From Hybos culiciformis (Eukaryota > Arthropoda > Insecta > Diptera > Hybotidae): 64,000 nt of DNA. The stretch covers positions 50,965,525-51,029,524 of the forward strand of contig OZ023273.1 of assembly GCA_964007475.1 (NCBI GenBank). Direction: 5' to 3'. The first letter of the stretch is position 1; each line of letters opens with the position of its first letter. The translations under genes were made by a program, and so were the position numbers. Below the pieces are notes generated by a model. The model was not told the origin of the DNA and made no database searches. It saw nothing but the letters and a program-made list of their open reading frames with translations. Shown piece after piece: positions 54,460 through 64,000 of this stretch.

Positions 54460-54959
54460 TGTAACATTAATTTCCCTAGTATTTTTTCGTTTTCTACAGA
54501 ATCTTTTTCCAAATTAGCAATATTTCCTGAAGAGGATGATTTTTTTTCAAGTTTCCTCTTTAACGCGAAATAATCTATTTTTAGATGTCCCAATTTTTTA
54601 CAATAGTTACAATTTTTATTTGAATTATCCGAATTATTTTTGGGTTTATTACTTTCGGCATACTTAACAGAATTTGAATTCGAATTAGAATGAGATTTAT
54701 TTTCATTGGTTTTATTATTATTATAATTATTATTATTATAATTATTATTATTATAATTATTATTATTATAATTATTATTATTATAATTATTATTATTATA
54801 ATTATTATTATTATAATTATTATTATTCAAAAAAGCATAATTAGAAGGTTTATTATTTTTACTGTCGTACTGTGTTTCTATGAAGGAAGATATTTTTTCT
54901 TCTTCCAAAGCCATATTGTATGATTCATTCAACGTAGAAGGGTTTTGAGCCCTAATCAT
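54453..54959 (-). pseudogene. Gypsy-type gag C-terminus with NNNNY repeat
   Basis: 168 residues: a capsid end, a low-complexity NYNNN repeat encoded by an ATT/ATA microsatellite (54717-54828), then CNYCKKLGHLKIDYF. That is a CCHC knuckle in which the last cysteine position reads tyrosine, so metal binding is doubtful. Upstream gag sequence (TRPDISRM, SEKKHYGHLLLDLQNC) continues in other frames to 55250. Confidence 0.75.
54717..54828. repeat. ATT/ATA microsatellite within gag
   Basis: Fifteen-base period TTATTATTATAATTA over about 110 bases. It encodes the NNNNY repeat on the reverse strand. Confidence 0.95.
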
Positions 54960-55254
54960 TCTAGATATATCAGGTCGTGTTCCTAATACAAAAGTATGTA
55001 ATGCTAATTTGTTAGCAGCAGCTAGTTTTTCTGGTAGTTCAATAGGGTTGGCACAATACTGACTTGCTGAAGTAAGAACCCTGTTTAAACAACATTTTAT
55101 ATTGAGAAATATTGAGAAATATTTTTAGAATTGGCTTGAGGACAATTTTGCAAATCTAACAAGAGATGACCATAATGTTTTTTCTCAGAGAAAAGATCTT
55201 TTAAATACTTTTTTAATTCCTCCCAGTTACAAAGTATTTTAATGCGCATGTCTT

Positions 55255-56590
55255 CGGTAAGTTGTATTTACATTCGCAAATTTAGCTCGGTAAATGGTCC
55301 ATTACATGCATCAATACACATGCAATTATAGAGGAATGTAAATTGTATTTACATTTCCCTGTGATGTAAATTGTATTTACATTGCTCTATATTGTATTTA
55401 CATTCTTCATTTTGAAGTGCGTAATACTATAAACAAAAATAATATCACTCACACTCACAATATTTCAATACATACAAATACAAAAAAAATAAAAAAATTG
55501 CAAATGTATACCTCTCACATGCATCATATCAATGTCAAACAAAGCTTAGTTTATAATGCTAAAAAATTTATATTTTCCCTCTGAGCTAATCTATATTTTC
55601 CCTCTGAGCAAACAAAAACAAAAAAAAAAGAACCAATAAAAAAATACGCGGCTATTTTTTTTTTCTTCTAAAAAGCGGCCAGTCGATCAGTCGATGAATT
55701 TTCTTAACATGTGTTTCAATCTACTATTTTTAAAGGATTTTCGAACCTCTACTACTAAATTTTTAAACGAGTGTGGTTGGATTTTAGTACAAAAATTTAA
55801 ACCACACTTCAAAAATTGCACTTATTTTTATTCAAAAAAACAAAATGAATAAAAATAGAACAATGGTAACCCTGAAAATATCTTTGTTGTCATTATAAAG
55901 TTTGCTGTGAATTGTCAAATGTCAAGTAAGAATTTTTTTTTCTTTTATCAACAAACGAGGAAAATGGTAGCAACAAGGAGATTATTTATTGTAAATATAA
56001 ATTATAATTATATAATTATTATTTGATTTTATTTTTAATTATAAAAAAAATAATTATAAAATTATTATTATTTTGTTTAATAATTAAAAATATAATTTAA
56101 GAAGACCATTAGTTCCTAAAATAATAAAAAAAAATTATTAATTTTTCTAAAAACAAATTATTCGATTTTTTTTTTTGCAAAAAAGAAAATGAATAATTTT
56201 TTTTGGAAAAATTACTAATTTTTTTTTTAATATTTTAGGAATCTTCCGGTTTGAAATCATTTCGATAAATAAATAAACTTCTGTATTAATTAAATTTTAT
56301 TTCCTTGCTTCATTTTGAACTTTTTTGTTTATTTTTTTCATTATAAATGTATTGTTTTCAACTCCCTCTCACATGCACATTAAAGCAGTATACAATACAT
56401 GTTAATCAAATTTGTTATACAGCTCGTTTTGTATACACACAAACACATAGACACTCGTCAATATTATATCACTCGACCTTCGGTCTCGTGATATAAACAT
56501 GACTCGTGTCTATGTGTTTGTGTGTATACACAACTCGCAAGAATAACAAATTTTCTTAACATGTATTGTAATCTACTATTGTTAGCACAA
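55255..56590. mobile_element. Insertion in the second Gypsy gag, unknown class
   Basis: It separates gag sequence ending ...GRAETACANN (reverse, about 56590) from gag sequence KILCNWEELKKYL (about 55245). It opens with at least four TTGTATTTACATT words (55263-55403) and closes with a large cruciform (56390-56572). TTAACATGTRTT..AATCTACTATT occurs twice (55703 and 56557). No ORF, no clear target duplication. Confidence 0.6.
56390..56572. repeat. 180-bp cruciform-forming inverted repeat
   Basis: A 25-bp perfect core (56430-56454 with 56506-56530, containing ACACAAACACATAGACAC) is extended outward by AAATTTGTTAT/ATAACAAATTT and CAATACATGTTAA/TTAACATGTATTG. A second small palindrome ATATCAC..GTGATAT lies in the loop. 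Confidence 0.85.
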
Positions 56591-56970
56591 GCGGTTTCAG
56601 CGCGTCCACTGAGTTGCGATTTTGTGTATTCTAACAAGATATTCCATTGATCTGGAGCAGCAATCCGAAATGCCGCGTCTGTAGAATTAAGATAAGACGT
56701 TAATTTTTCCCTTTCTCCAGAATAAGGTTTAATGAATCGAAACAAAACATTTAATTAAATTTTTTCCAGCACTGGTTTGCTCAGAAAACTGTTTATCTTG
56801 AAAATAAGATGAACTACTTTCAAGTCCAAGATTTTTTTGATCAAAATCGAACACGGCGTTGCTACTCGATAGACGAGACATAGAATAGGTAAGGTCTGTG
56901 GTTGAAGGAATGGTACTAAAATTGTCGTTGTCGTATTCGATGTTGCAGTCGAGGTTGTTGTGAAAGACAT
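56464..56970 (-). pseudogene. Gypsy-type gag N-terminus
   Basis: Frame 56970-56755 opens MSFTTTSTATSNTTTT; frame 56745-56464 carries FIKPYSGEREKLTSYLNSTD, a capsid start common to 17.6/297-like gag. They are separated by a short frame disruption near 56750. Real homology stops at about 56590, where the insertion begins. Confidence 0.65.
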
Positions 56971-57026
56971 TTTAAGAAAAATTTATGATTAAAAGGAATT
57001 AGCGAAATTAAAATGAAGCAATTGAG

Positions 57027-57276
57027 AAAAAAAAAACACACGAAGCAGTCATAGAACTGCCTACAGAAGTTCATACTTAAGATTTAAACTATGAAATAAC
57101 AGTAGCTACAAATAATAGGCTGCTGAGTACAAAATGTAAATTAAAATAAAACTATTTTAATTTACATTTTGTACTGAGCAGCCCATCATTTGTAGCCACT
57201 GTTATTTCATAGTTTAAATCTTTAAGTATAAACTTCTGTAGGCAGTTCCTATGACTGCTTCGTGTGTTTTTTTTTT
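57027..57276. repeat. 250-bp near-perfect palindrome
   Basis: Arms 57027-57148 and 57153-57276 with a 4-base loop. From outside in: CACACGAAGCAGTCATAG, ACTGCCTACAGAAGTTCATA, TTTAAACTATGAAATAACAG, and GTACAAAATGTAAATT. The outer part matches the block that ends satellite array 2 (50254-50325). Only scattered mismatches are visible. Confidence 0.9.
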
Positions 57277-57765
57277 CAGATTACCAATATTAAGTATATA
57301 ATGCAAAAAAAATTTGTTTCCTATTAAAAAAAAATTATTTATTTTTCTATAATATTCATCCTGATTACCAATATTAAGTGTATAATGCAAAAAAATTATG
57401 TTTCCTAAAACAGAAGACAACCGTTCGAAATAAAAAAGGGAAAAAACTCGCACTGCACATTGCAACTTATAATAAAATATCATAAAAAGATGTGCGAGTT
57501 TTATTCTACTTTAAAAATCTTAAAATCTAAAACAGAAGTTAACAAACATTCGATATCAGATAATAAAAAAAGGGAAAAAATTCGCACTGCACATTGCAAC
57601 TTATAACAAAATATCATGAAAAAATGTGCGAGTTTTATCCTACTTTAAAAATCTTAAAAATCTAAAACAGAAGTTTACAAACATATTAGATAATAAAAAA
57701 GAGGGAAAAATTGCACTGCACATTATAACTTATAATAAAATGTCATAAATTAGAATTTTTTAATT
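57277..57765 (+). repeat. Tandem repeats after the palindrome
   Basis: Two copies of GATTACCAATATTAAGTRTA (57278 and 57363), then three imperfect units of about 125 bases carrying AAAGGGAAAAA, GCACTGCACATT and TGTGCGAGTTTTAT (starting near 57415, 57540 and 57670). Confidence 0.75.
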
Positions 57766-57791
57766 ATATTTTAAAAAACCAAAATCATATA

Positions 57792-57864
57792 GACGATATG
57801 GCTTAGTGGCTAGAACATCAGACTATGAGAGTGAGGGTGTCAGGTTCGATTCCCAAAGAATACA
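57792..57864 (+). pseudogene. tRNA-Tyr-like cassette, copy 2
   Basis: ATATGGCTTAGTGGCTAGAA (A-box-like), an eroded anticodon arm (CAGACTATGAGAGTG) and AGGTTCGATTCCCAA (B box). The flanks match 30892-30961 (ATCATATAGACGATATGG and a T-rich tail with CATAATAATAG). More decayed than copy 1. Confidence 0.55.
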
Positions 57865-58054
57865 TTTTTTTTTTAAATTTTTTAATTTTTTTGAACATAA
57901 TAATAGGTTTAAGAAACAAAAATTTTTTTAGTGGTAGGCTATGTAATTTTTTTGCTTGTAATATTGGGCCCTATATATACATATATTTGAAATTAAAAAA
58001 GTCTGAAAGTGCCAGGCAGCAGCAAAGTACGATAATTATGAATTCTTACCCAAA

Positions 58055-58250
58055 ATGTTTGGTCTGGTAATCTTTATTTCACCGGAGCTACCTATTTTGG
58101 AAATTTTTTTTTGCATATTTTGAGCCGGGAAAACGCTAACCGTAGCTCCCTACACAAAATTTTTGGGCAGGTAATCTTTATTTCAACGGAACTATCTATT
58201 TTGAAAATTTTTTTTTTTGCATATTTTGAGCTGGGAAAACCTATAATGAT
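58055..58250 (-). repeat. Hairpin satellite, two units, reverse orientation
   Basis: Reverse-complement units of the array family: GGTAATCTTTATTTCACCGG, AGCTACCTATTTTGG and CGTAGCTCCCTACAC. A third location for the family. Confidence 0.8.
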
Positions 58251-58659
58251 AAATAACTTGATCGATATCTATACTATCAATGCCAAAATATACCTATGTT
58301 GTTTCTCAAGGCTTTAATAAAATTATTTGTAACGAGTTAAGAGCGTCCAATATTATAAATTTGTTTTATAGGATATAATCGTAGAGAAGTTAGCAACTTC
58401 TTGTTGTTTTTCCCAGCAATACCGTAAAACAATATCGTAAACAATTACCCAGGAAAAAATAAGTACTTAAATTGTAGTCACAATACAGGAAATTTTATTC
58501 GGTTACAGGAAATTTTATTCAAATACTAAATGTCAATTTTATAAATATTTTTTGTTTTTATTTTCTCCGATTAATAAAGAGACATATGTTGTTAAATTAA
58601 ATAAACAATTTGACGGGATTAAAAAAAATTGTATGGAAAAAAATAAAAAAAGTACAGCC

Positions 58660-59760
58660 AAGGGCTCCGTGAATTATCGCATAATGAATTATCAAATTAT
58701 TTTTAAAATGAATTATCACATAATTTTTTTTTATGAGATAATTCATTTAAAAACGAAATAGCACATAAATTGAAAAATGAAGAATTATCTCATAAAAAAT
58801 TATTTTTATGTGATAATTCATTTTAAAATGAATTAATACATAAACTGAAAAATGAATTATCTCAAAAAAAAAATTTAACGAAAAATTTATGCCTTAATTC
58901 ATTTTAAAGTGAATTATCACATAAAAATGATTTTTCGGTATTTATACGAAATAGCACATAAATTTATATTTTCATATTCTATGATCTAATTTAATTCATT
59001 TTAAAATGAATTAGTGCATAAAAACATATAAAAAAATACGAATTATTACATAAAAATTGGTTTGTATGAGATTGTGTGCTAATTCATTTAAAACGAAATG
59101 TCGCATAAACTTCCGAAAAGCGCATACCTCCGATTGTTCTGAAATTTTGCCCTATTTTATTTGGAAAATGGCACATTTTTTTCTTTTTTTGAACGCTTCG
59201 CGAGAAGCGAATGGGACACGGTAGCGGTCCTCTATCATGCACAATATCTTTTTCATACATTTTGTGTGGACAACTTTCTCTTTTACCAGAAGCGAATGGG
59301 ACGCGGTAGTTATTGGAAGAACATGAATTATCTTATAAAAAAAATTATGTGATAATTCATTTTAAAAATTATGTGATATGTCATTATGCGATAATTGACG
59401 GAGCCATTATTTGTGCACTAATTCGTTTGAATACGAATTAGCGCATAAATCTGCATTTTCAAAATTTATGCACTAATTCGTAAAAAAACGAATTATCACA
59501 TAAAATGTGTTTTTTGGTTTTTATGTAGTTCATTAATAATAGCACATAAATTCTAAAAAAATTTCATTTAAAAACGAATTATCACATAAAATTTATGAGA
59601 TAATTCATTTATTTTCAAATTCATTTTGGTTTATGTGATAATTCGTTTTTAAATGAATTACTGCATAATCTCATACAAATCGATTTTATGTGATAATTCG
59701 TATTTTTTTATATGTTATGACATTATGCGATAATTCGTCTCACCTAACCAAGCCTAGTGA
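58660..59760. repeat. AATTATCRCATAA-rich palindromic repeat field
   Basis: Dozens of AATTATCACATAA and TTATGTGATAATT words, with AATTAGCGCATAA variants, in both orientations. GGCTCCGTGAATTATCGCAT (58661) and ATGCGATAATTGACGGAGCC (59386-59405) are an inverted pair and may bound one element; a further ATGCGATAATTCG lies at 59726. No real gene is inside. Confidence 0.75.
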
Positions 59761-60011
59761 TATTTCGCATAGTTCAAAAAAATTCTAAAACGCTTTTAAA
59801 TATTCATCAAATGTTAATGGTAATTTTGAATTTAAAGCCATTTTGATTTGAAGTGGTAGGTTAAAATATTTCATAAATAAAAAAAAATAATTTTATGTTA
59901 TGAATTAAAAGAAAAAAACATGAAACGTATGTAACTAAAAAGTAAAAAATAAAAACTATAAGTTAAAAAAAATTTTTTAAGAAAAGATGCTTTTTATCGA
60001 AGAGCCCAAAA

Positions 60012-60190
60012 ACTTTAAAATAAGAATTTGTTTTTGGAAGGTCTTGATTAAATGTTCAAACTATTTTAAAAAGCGTTCGAGACCTTTTCAATGTACCCAA
60101 TCAATATCTCTTATTGGTCTCGAACGCTTTTTAAAATAGTTTGAACATTTAATATCAAGACCTTCCAAAAACAAATTCTTATTTTGAAGT
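60012..60190. repeat. 179-bp foldback
   Basis: Arms 60012-60084 and 60116-60190 are close complements (AAGGTCTTGAT, GTTCAAACTATTTTAAAAAG, CGTTCGAGACC) around a 31-base loop. Lies within 58377-60693. Confidence 0.88.
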
Positions 60191-60334
60191 TGGAATTTTT
60201 TTTTTGTGCCCAATTTTTGGGTAGGTGGTACAGGCGGTCCCTAGAATATTGAATCCCAGACGGTTTTTGGGAGAAAGCCCCCATTTCGGAGATATGACCC
60301 TTCAAAGTTTTTATACGAAATTCGTTATTTATTT

Positions 60335-60545
60335 TCTCATGACGGCTTTTCTAAATGCGTTCACACTTTCACTTTTTGAATTTTTTTTTTTCTCTTTTTG
60401 TAATATCTTTTTCCTTTTTTCGGGACTTTTTTTTGTTTTTTTGTTTTTCGTTTTTTGACAAAAAATTGCCGCCAACTTCCTAAAAGTATGCAATTGTTAG
60501 TTTATTTTTTTCTCACAGAGCTCATTTATTATTTGATCCCTCCGT
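60335..60545 (-). mobile_element. Partial copy of the 15602 Harbinger-like MITE
   Basis: Reverse complement of about 15735-15950: CATGACGGCTTTTCTAAATG, GCGTTCACACTT, TTGCCGCCAACTTCC and TCTCACAGAGCTCATTTATT. The ends are lost or diverged. Confidence 0.75.
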
Positions 60546-60700
60546 ATTTGAATAAAATTTCCCGTAACCGAATAAAATTTCCTGTATTGTGACTACAATT
60601 TAAGTACTTATTTTTCCCTGGGAAATTGTTTACGATATTGTTTTACGGTATTGCTGGGAAAAACAACAAGAAGTTGCTAACTTCTCTACGATTAGGATAT

Positions 60701-61570
60701 AATGTTTATTACTTTAGTGGTTACATGATCTCTGTAAAAAAAATAAAACAAAAACATGAAATGAAATGTGATCGCTTTTCTTACTTTTTTTTTCTCCCAG
60801 AAAATTCGTACTTTTTTTACCGTTTATTATCTTATTAAATACAACAGGATTAACAAATGCTTGTTTAAATACATATATACATATAACTGTCTTGTCATAG
60901 TAAGTGGTAAAACATGTTTGAAAATTAGTTGGGACTTTAGTGATATACCTATTATCCGGTGTCTAAATTTTTTATGAATGATCACAAGATTATGTTAATT
61001 CTATTGTGAAAATAAAATTGCACGAAAAAGCTGTGGATATTGCAGAACGCTGCCCATAATATTGAAAAATAGTTCATTCGACCAGCTATTAAAAAACTGA
61101 TTTCTGAATAGAATATTTTTTTTTACAATTAAATTTTTAAAATGAAATAGGATCTCAATACTTAAATTTATGTATCTGTCAACGTTTCCAATATTTTTTA
61201 CATCCATTTTATAGCCTTATTCAATTGCATTAATTCATATATGAAATTTTACAGTTTTCAACTAAGTTCTCAAATAAGTTTTTAGCTACATTTTAATTTT
61301 ATAATATGTATTATAAAATTATAAAACACTATTTATTAATTAAAAGTTTTTTCCACTTATATAAATTAAAATAAAAAAATCAAAGAGCGCCTAATTTGCA
61401 AATTTTTTCGAACCAAAAAATAAACTTTGTTCACCAAATTTGCTACAATTTTACTTAGCTCTGTGTTTTGCTTCAAAAATAGAATATGATTCTATATATA
61501 GAATATGTATATAGAATATGTATATAGAAAATTAAAAAAAAAAAAAAATTAGTGGCTGATAAAAACATTT
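60701..61570. other. No confident gene; one 68-codon frame
   Basis: The reverse-strand frame 61207-61001 starts MDVKNIGNVDRYINLSIEIL and has no recognisable domain. Its ATG lies in AAAATGG context. I cannot support it as a gene. AGAATATGTATAT repeats occur at 61493-61528. Confidence 0.3.
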
Positions 61571-61639
61571 TGGTTTGTTTAAATATCTCAAAAAAACTAA
61601 TTATTATGAAAAAAAAAAAAAAAAATTAAAATATTTCAC

Positions 61640-61669
61640 AAAAATCTCGTCATTGGGAATCGAACTAGG
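61640..61669 (-). pseudogene. tRNA-Tyr-like cassette copy 3, 3' part
   Basis: Reverse strand gives TAGTTCGATTCCCAATGACG, the B-box half of the cassette, followed by the same tail as copy 1 (GATTTTTGTGAAATATTTTA). The 5' half is at 63779-63823, separated by a 2.1-kb insertion. Confidence 0.6.
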
Positions 61670-63778
61670 GGTGGAATCATATAACAATTGTCACCGGTCG
61701 ACAATCGACAATTGTCACAAAATTTAACAATTGTCGACTTTTTGCTTCATGTAATTTTAATAGGTGGAAATCACATTTCTCATAATATTATTCAGAAATT
61801 AACGAAAAATTTTTTTTTAAATTGTCGAATTCGATCACAAACACGACCAATTCGACTTTTTTGCTTCATGTAAAAATATCGTGAATTTTTAAATATCGTT
61901 TTAGCAAAAAATATAGTGTAGAGAATTTTTTTAAATATTAAACCACATTTTTTCTCTCCCAATAATTTTTTAATTTAGTAAACAAACTCAAAATTTTATA
62001 CTGTATTTATGATTTTAAAACACACTAACAAAAGATTTTTAGTTGTATTCTTTATAATGGCAACGTGAAAATTGATATAGAAAATTTTTTATTTCGTATG
62101 TGGTGTGGTGTTCACTTCAATTTCGCATAAATTGTGAATTTAAGTTTTTATGAAATTTTTGAAAATTACGCATACTTATTTTACACTTTTTCATAATTGT
62201 GCTTTATTTATATTTCGCAAATCATAAAAATGTTTAGAACTCATCTATTTAACTTATGCTTTCATGTTGATTAAAAGTACCTACTTATTTTAAAGATAAA
62301 TTTTAAACAAATATTTCAATCAATTCATTAATTTTGGAAAAACAAAACCATTATTTTACTTCATTAAAATGTATTTATTTAATTAAAAAATTATTATTTT
62401 CTTAACCGATTTTATTTTATTCAGAACTAAGTACTTCTGCTTGGGTCAAATTTTGTGTTAATATTTAACATACTTCGTTTGTTCCGATTCATATTTCTTC
62501 CTTGACAATATTATCTAAGAGATAAATAACATAACAATAGAATGACTTATCAAACGTGCTTCTTTAGTTTTGCATCTTTTAGCTGAGTCAAAGCAAATAA
62601 TCTTCCTTGAATTATGTAAATATTTACATTGGTATCTAATTCGAATTTTATAATTTTAATTTCTGATCATTATCTAGGAAATAATAAAATTTTATAAAAA
62701 TTTAGGTTTTAGGAGCCATAACTAATTTAAATGATTTTTAGTGTTTGAAAAATTAAATTTTAATTAGAGAATAAATTATAACTATAAAACAATTGTTTAA
62801 GAATAAACAATTTATTTTAATTATTTTATAAATAAACCAAGTATTTTCTTTCAATAATGGTCAATCAGATAAAAATATTAAACTATCAAATGGCCCAAAA
62901 ATAAAAAAATTCTATAATAAATAACATTCAATAAGGCATCTTGAAAACTGCCATTCAAGGATTAAATATTAGCCCTTCTCACCTCCTACAATTCATAAAA
63001 TCGTAAATCAAAATTTTAACATGATACATTGTAGTTTTTGTTAATTTATAATTTAGAATTTAATGGCCAAATATCTAGACTTTCTTATTATTGAAGTTTT
63101 TAATTCACTTCAAAAATAAAACGTTTTATTTTTTTAAGATGCTTATAGATGTTTATTCTTTATTCAACAACAGTTTGAACCTTCGACGAAATGGAAATAA
63201 TTAAAAAAAAACAAAAAAAAAAACGTAATCCTTATCAATGGTTACGAAATAAAATCATTTGTTGAATAAAAGTAAATTGACATTTTATAAAAAAAAAATT
63301 TTGATTTATTAATTTATTGTTTTAAAATTGACGACCAAAAAATAGCTGTCGTTTTTATTTGATAGACAATTGTCTATAATTTCAGTCATGTGAAGCTAAA
63401 CTTTTTTTCGACAATTGTCTATTAAATTCAAAAAAAGTAGGTACATAATTTTTTTTTCTCCGCGCTCACATTTTTTTAAATATTTTATAAATCAAAGTTC
63501 ACTCTATAAATCAGTTGAAATTTTAGGTTTTTATTAAGTTTTATATTATAACCCACACATTTACAATTTGGACTCTTCTTTTCTTGAAGTAAGCTTTACT
63601 TTGTATATATTTTCTCTTAAAGAGAGGAAATAAACTCTTTTTTTGCCATAAAGAAATATAATATACAACAGATGATGATGATTAAATACGCGAAGCAATA
63701 ATTTTCATTGTCCATACAAATTGATCGTGTTTGAAATTGTCGATTGTCACAAAAACGACAAAGTTACATAATTCCACC
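61670..63778. mobile_element. 2.1-kb insertion with GGTGGAAT ends
   Basis: Starts GGTGGAATCATATAACAATT and ends AAGTTACATAATTCCACC. The flanks CTAGG (61665-61669) and CCAGG (63779-63783) would be a 5-bp duplication with one change. GACAATCGACAATTGTC at the left and GACAATTGTC words at the right are subterminal repeats. No ORF of note. Class unresolved. Confidence 0.7.
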
Positions 63779-63823
63779 CCAGGCACCTTCAGACTTACAG
63801 TCTGATGTTCCACTAAGCTAGGG
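63779..63823 (-). pseudogene. tRNA-Tyr-like cassette copy 3, 5' part
   Basis: Reverse strand: GCTTAGTGGAACATCAGACT then GTAAGTCTGAAGGTGCCTGG, matching copy 1 including the GTA anticodon arm. Truncated on its 5' side by the element starting at 63823. Confidence 0.6.
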
Positions 63824-64000
63824 TTGCCAGAAGTCCCGGTTTTCCGGGATTGTCCCGGTTTTCATGTCGTTTCGTGAAGTCCCGAAAAAGGTTCTCGGGA
63901 CGCTCAATTGTCCCGGTCTAACATTTTTGACCAAATAAAAATTAATAAATTTATAAAAAATGTGCCACTTTGTTCAGATTATGTTACGCTTTGCTTTCAT
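63823..64000. mobile_element. hAT-like element, left part only
   Basis: Begins TAGGGTTGCCAGAAGTCCCG and carries repeated CCCGGTTTTCCGGGA and TGTCCCGGT words, typical of hAT subterminal repeats. It continues past the window, so its right end and target duplication cannot be checked. Confidence 0.5.

Larger units (their letters stand above)
53883..56970 (-). mobile_element. Truncated second Gypsy-type element: gag and protease
   Basis: Reverse-strand order: gag start (about 56970), capsid (56745 to about 56590), an insertion (about 55255-56590), gag continued (55250-54960), an N/Y repeat and zinc region (54959-54453), protease (54459-54046) and a linker toward RT (54101-53883). RT and everything after it are missing. 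No LTR is recognised. It differs from the element at 33328-42872. Confidence 0.8.
58377..60693. mobile_element. 2.3-kb element with 150-bp terminal inverted repeats
   Basis: Inverted repeats 58377-58526 and 60544-60693 match almost perfectly, from AATCGTAGAGAAGTTAGC to ATTTTATTCAAATAC. AGGATAT is duplicated outside (58370-58376, 60694-60700). GAAGTTAGCAACTTC forms a small palindrome in each end. No transposase; the interior is filled with other repeats. The superfamily is unresolved: 7-bp duplication and long inverted repeats. Confidence 0.85.

Noticed and set aside
54690..54923. A forward poly-isoleucine frame
   Set aside because: It is the antisense reading of the ATT/ATA microsatellite inside the reverse-strand gag.
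61001..61207. 68-codon reverse frame as a third receptor exon or small gene
   Set aside because: No similarity to either receptor copy, no splice signals I trust and no recognised domain.

Overview
The window is a strongly AT-rich piece of an insect nuclear genome. The evidence is a pair of intron-containing insect chemoreceptor (gustatory receptor family) genes, an R1-clade non-LTR retrotransposon with two long open frames, and a dense, nested load of eukaryotic transposons. I cannot name the order or species from sequence alone. Two 200-N assembly gaps are present (27368-27567 and 51568-51767). No rRNA gene, CRISPR array or bacterial operon is visible. Only tRNA-like pseudogenes are seen, not intact tRNA genes.

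Layout. 1-2.4 kb: a 0.75-kb direct repeat pair and a MITE. 2.6-3.9 kb: a broken Penelope-like element (reverse strand). 4.4-5.5 kb: Helitron/Helentron-type remains with a 4-copy tandem repeat and a helicase C-terminus. 6.0-7.64 kb: a hAT-type element with 8-bp target duplications and two younger elements inside it. 7.7-10.5 kb: a decayed non-LTR retrotransposon (reverse). 11.0-12.0 kb: Penelope-like remains with two hammerhead-ribozyme-like folds. 12.0-12.9 kb: a 439-bp tandem duplication. 12.95-14.37 kb: a broken Copia pol (reverse). 14.4-17.1 kb: a second decayed non-LTR element split by two DNA transposons. 17.4-18.2 kb: a MULE-like foldback element with 9-bp target duplications. 19.0-22.1 kb: a nest of hAT-type elements.

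24.6-33.1 kb: two divergently transcribed, related gustatory-receptor-like genes (reverse 24646-26143, forward 31645-33075). Between them lie MITEs, a roughly 11-unit hairpin satellite and a tRNA-Tyr-like cassette. These are the only recognisable host genes. 33.33-42.87 kb: one Ty3/Gypsy-type element with near-identical LTRs and a GTCAC target duplication. A 5.2-kb R1-clade element with two uninterrupted ORFs sits inside its gag-pol region, flanked by a 14-bp duplication.

42.9-53.1 kb: further foldback, hAT and inverted-repeat elements, a second satellite array, tRNA-like sequences and a possible orphan exon. 53.9-57.0 kb: gag-protease of a second Gypsy-type element (reverse), itself interrupted. 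57.0-64.0 kb: a 250-bp near-perfect palindrome, a 2.3-kb element with 150-bp inverted repeats, and a 2.1-kb insertion that splits another tRNA-Tyr-like cassette.

The strongest signals are: the layered insertion history, readable through target duplications, where the interrupted frame becomes continuous when an insertion plus one duplication copy is discounted; the hammerhead-like folds; repeated hairpin arrays linked to a GAAGT-N-ACTTC palindrome; and the altered splice acceptor in one receptor copy. Coordinates of repeats are hand-read and may be off by a few bases. Family names for MITEs rest on target-duplication length and termini only.
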